DNA of 6,556 bases, taken from positions 1-6,556 of the forward strand of contig NZ_QTXL01000012.1 in assembly GCF_003461625.1 (NCBI RefSeq). The letters are read 5' to 3'. The stretch is from Clostridium sp. AF15-31. Its GTDB lineage: Bacteria; Bacillota; Clostridia; Lachnospirales; Lachnospiraceae. Shown in pieces: positions 6,060 through 6,556 of this stretch. Below the pieces are notes generated by a model. It saw only the letters and a list, made by a program, of their open reading frames with translations. It was not told the origin of the DNA and did no database searches. Made by a program: the position numbers and the translations under genes. Numbering within the stretch: the first letter of the stretch is position 1; every line of letters starts with the position of its first letter.

Positions 6060-6087
6060 AAAAGCGTCGTAGCAATACGGCGCTTTT
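6060..6087 (+). terminator. Intrinsic terminator of the TetR/surface-protein operon
   Basis: AAAAGCGTCGTA (6060-6071) pairs with TACGGCGCTTTT (6076-6087), a 12-bp stem with one G-U pair closed by a GCAA (GNRA-type) tetraloop. The A-tract/T-tract flanks make it potentially bidirectional. It has the same design as the terminator at 3282-3311, so the cassette is insulated at both ends. Confidence 0.9.
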
Positions 6088-6259
6088 CACCAGAGCTGTC
6101 ATGTTCTGCATGATCCTACATGGATGGACAAACACATTGATGGGAGTGGTAGATATCAATCAAGATCCGTTGTATTATGTATTACTGGCTGTAATGACAG
6201 CAATCTCAACGATAATTAGCATTTGGATTCAGAAAAAACGAGAGAACGTTCATTCATAG
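6086..6259 (+). pseudogene. C-terminal fragment of a CPBP-family intramembrane protease
   Basis: An open frame reads FTRAVMFCMILHGWTNTLMG and continues as two hydrophobic stretches to a basic tail (QKKRENVHS) and TAG at 6257-6259. HGWTN fits the HxxxN/D motif near the end of CPBP (CAAX-like/abortive-infection) membrane proteases. The earlier family motifs (EExxxR, FxxxH) and helices are absent. Protein-like sequence begins directly where the cassette terminator ends (about 6086-6088), so the gene seems to have lost its 5' part at that junction. An internal ATG at 6101 could give 52 residues, but it has no good ribosome binding site. The family call rests on a short stretch and is moderate only. 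Confidence 0.5.
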
Positions 6260-6313
6260 ATTCCTGTTTGTCGGACTAATGATATAAAAAAATAATATTA
6301 GAGCAGGTAACAA

Positions 6314-6347
6314 GCAGGTGGTAATATAACAGACTGCCTGCCTTTTT
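6314..6347 (+). terminator. Intrinsic terminator after the protease fragment
   Basis: GCAGGTGG (6314-6321) pairs with CTGCCTGC (6334-6341) in an 8-bp stem with two G-U pairs and a 12-base loop, followed by CTTTTT at 6342-6347. It would have ended the transcript of the former CPBP gene and separates it from the ATPase promoter. Positions 6260-6313 show nothing else. Confidence 0.7.
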
Positions 6348-6382
6348 ATGTTTATATGATATGAAAATGCTAAAATGTCTGT

Positions 6383-6416
6383 AAGATATTTAGGTATTTA
6401 TTAACCAAAATATCTT
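6383..6416. repeat. 34-bp palindrome, copy 1 (upstream of promoter)
   Basis: AAGATATTTAGG and CCAAAATATCTT form 12-bp inverted arms with one mismatch around a 10-base AT-rich centre. The same arms and spacing recur at 6456-6489, 73 bases downstream, close to seven turns of B-DNA. It lies just upstream of the -35 element at 6425 and is a likely protein-binding site. Confidence 0.8.
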
Positions 6417-6424
6417 ATAAACTA

Positions 6425-6453
6425 TTGCATGGTATCAAGTCGTTGGGTATAAT
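6425..6453 (+). promoter_or_regulatory. Promoter for the AAA ATPase gene
   Basis: TTGCAT at 6425-6430, a 17-base spacer and a perfect TATAAT at 6448-6453 give a strong sigma-A promoter. Transcription would start near 6460, inside palindrome copy 2. A second TATAAT at 6470-6475, inside that palindrome's centre, has no well-spaced -35. Confidence 0.7.
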
Positions 6454-6455
6454 AA

Positions 6456-6489
6456 AAGATATTTAGGGATATAATAACCAAAATATCTT
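6456..6489. repeat. 34-bp palindrome, copy 2 (over the transcription start)
   Basis: The arms are identical to those of copy 1, with a different 10-base centre (GATATAATAA). It covers the expected transcription start and ends three bases before the ribosome binding site (AAGGGG, 6492-6497). A protein bound here would block initiation; together with copy 1 it could form a DNA loop around the promoter. Confidence 0.8.
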
Positions 6490-6503
6490 TTAAGGGGAAT
6501 GCT

Positions 6504-6556
6504 ATGGTAAAAGAAATTAAAAGAGATTACTATTTAGAACAACTTATAAATCGTGA
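6504..6556 (+). CDS. AAA ATPase, COG1373/DUF4143-like (start only)
   Basis: Only the first 17 codons are present, MVKEIKRDYYLEQLINR, and the gene continues past the window. This start closely resembles the opening of the COG1373-type ATP-binding proteins (AAA_14 plus DUF4143) common in gut Firmicutes and Bacteroidetes. In those, a basic and aromatic KRDxYLxxLI segment is soon followed by a P-loop of the type GIRRxGKS. AAGGGG at 6492-6497, six bases before the ATG, supports the start. The Walker motifs lie outside the window, so the call rests on the N-terminus alone. The twin palindromes and promoter just upstream are its probable control region. Confidence 0.6.
   Translation, partial: MVKEIKRDYYLEQLINR

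Noticed and set aside
6383..6489. The two palindromes considered as a short CRISPR or transposon ends
   Set aside because: There are only two copies, the arms are palindromic and they bracket a good promoter. No coding sequence lies between them, so operator sites are the better explanation.

Overview
The window looks like chromosome from a low-GC, Gram-positive gut anaerobe of the Clostridia, most like Lachnospiraceae. The signs are AT-rich genes with strong AGGAG-type ribosome binding sites, a TnpV-type transposon remnant, a secreted sortase-anchored protein with an (S/P)PxTG-like signal, and the start of a COG1373/DUF4143-type AAA ATPase gene. This is inferred from sequence style and recognised families, not from a database match.

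Positions 1-3015 (AT-rich, all + strand) hold a row of small genes. They are a two-pass membrane protein of unknown function (141-1076), a frameshifted remnant (about 1095-1237), a small acidic protein (1280-1684) with an overlapping 33-residue membrane microprotein (1681-1782), a four-helix membrane protein (1942-2382) and a P-loop nucleoside/shikimate-kinase-like protein (2467-3015). Positions 1783-1941 are AT-rich and show no convincing gene or promoter beyond the ribosome binding site at the end.

Positions 3016-6087 are visibly richer in G+C and look imported. The block opens with a perfect 19-bp inverted repeat (3023-3080) joined to a 5'-truncated, frameshifted tnpV relic (to 3270) with its own terminator (3282-3311). 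A self-contained two-gene unit follows. A promoter with an extended -10 overlaps a palindrome and drives a TetR-family regulator (3476-4189). The regulator's stop codon overlaps the start of a 611-residue secreted, cysteine-rich repeat protein (4186-6021), which has three 108-residue units and ends in an SPQTG cell-wall sorting signal. A strong terminator closes the unit (6060-6087). The simplest reading is that the TetR protein controls its own synthesis and that of the surface protein through the palindrome.

Positions 6088-6556 return to AT-rich sequence. They hold the last ~55 residues of a CPBP-family membrane protease, cut off exactly where the cassette terminator ends, then its terminator. 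After that come two copies of a 34-bp palindrome bracketing a good promoter, and the first 17 codons of an AAA ATPase gene that runs off the window.

The points most worth following up are the TetR/surface-protein cassette with its near-identical tandem repeats, and the twin palindromes in front of the ATPase gene.
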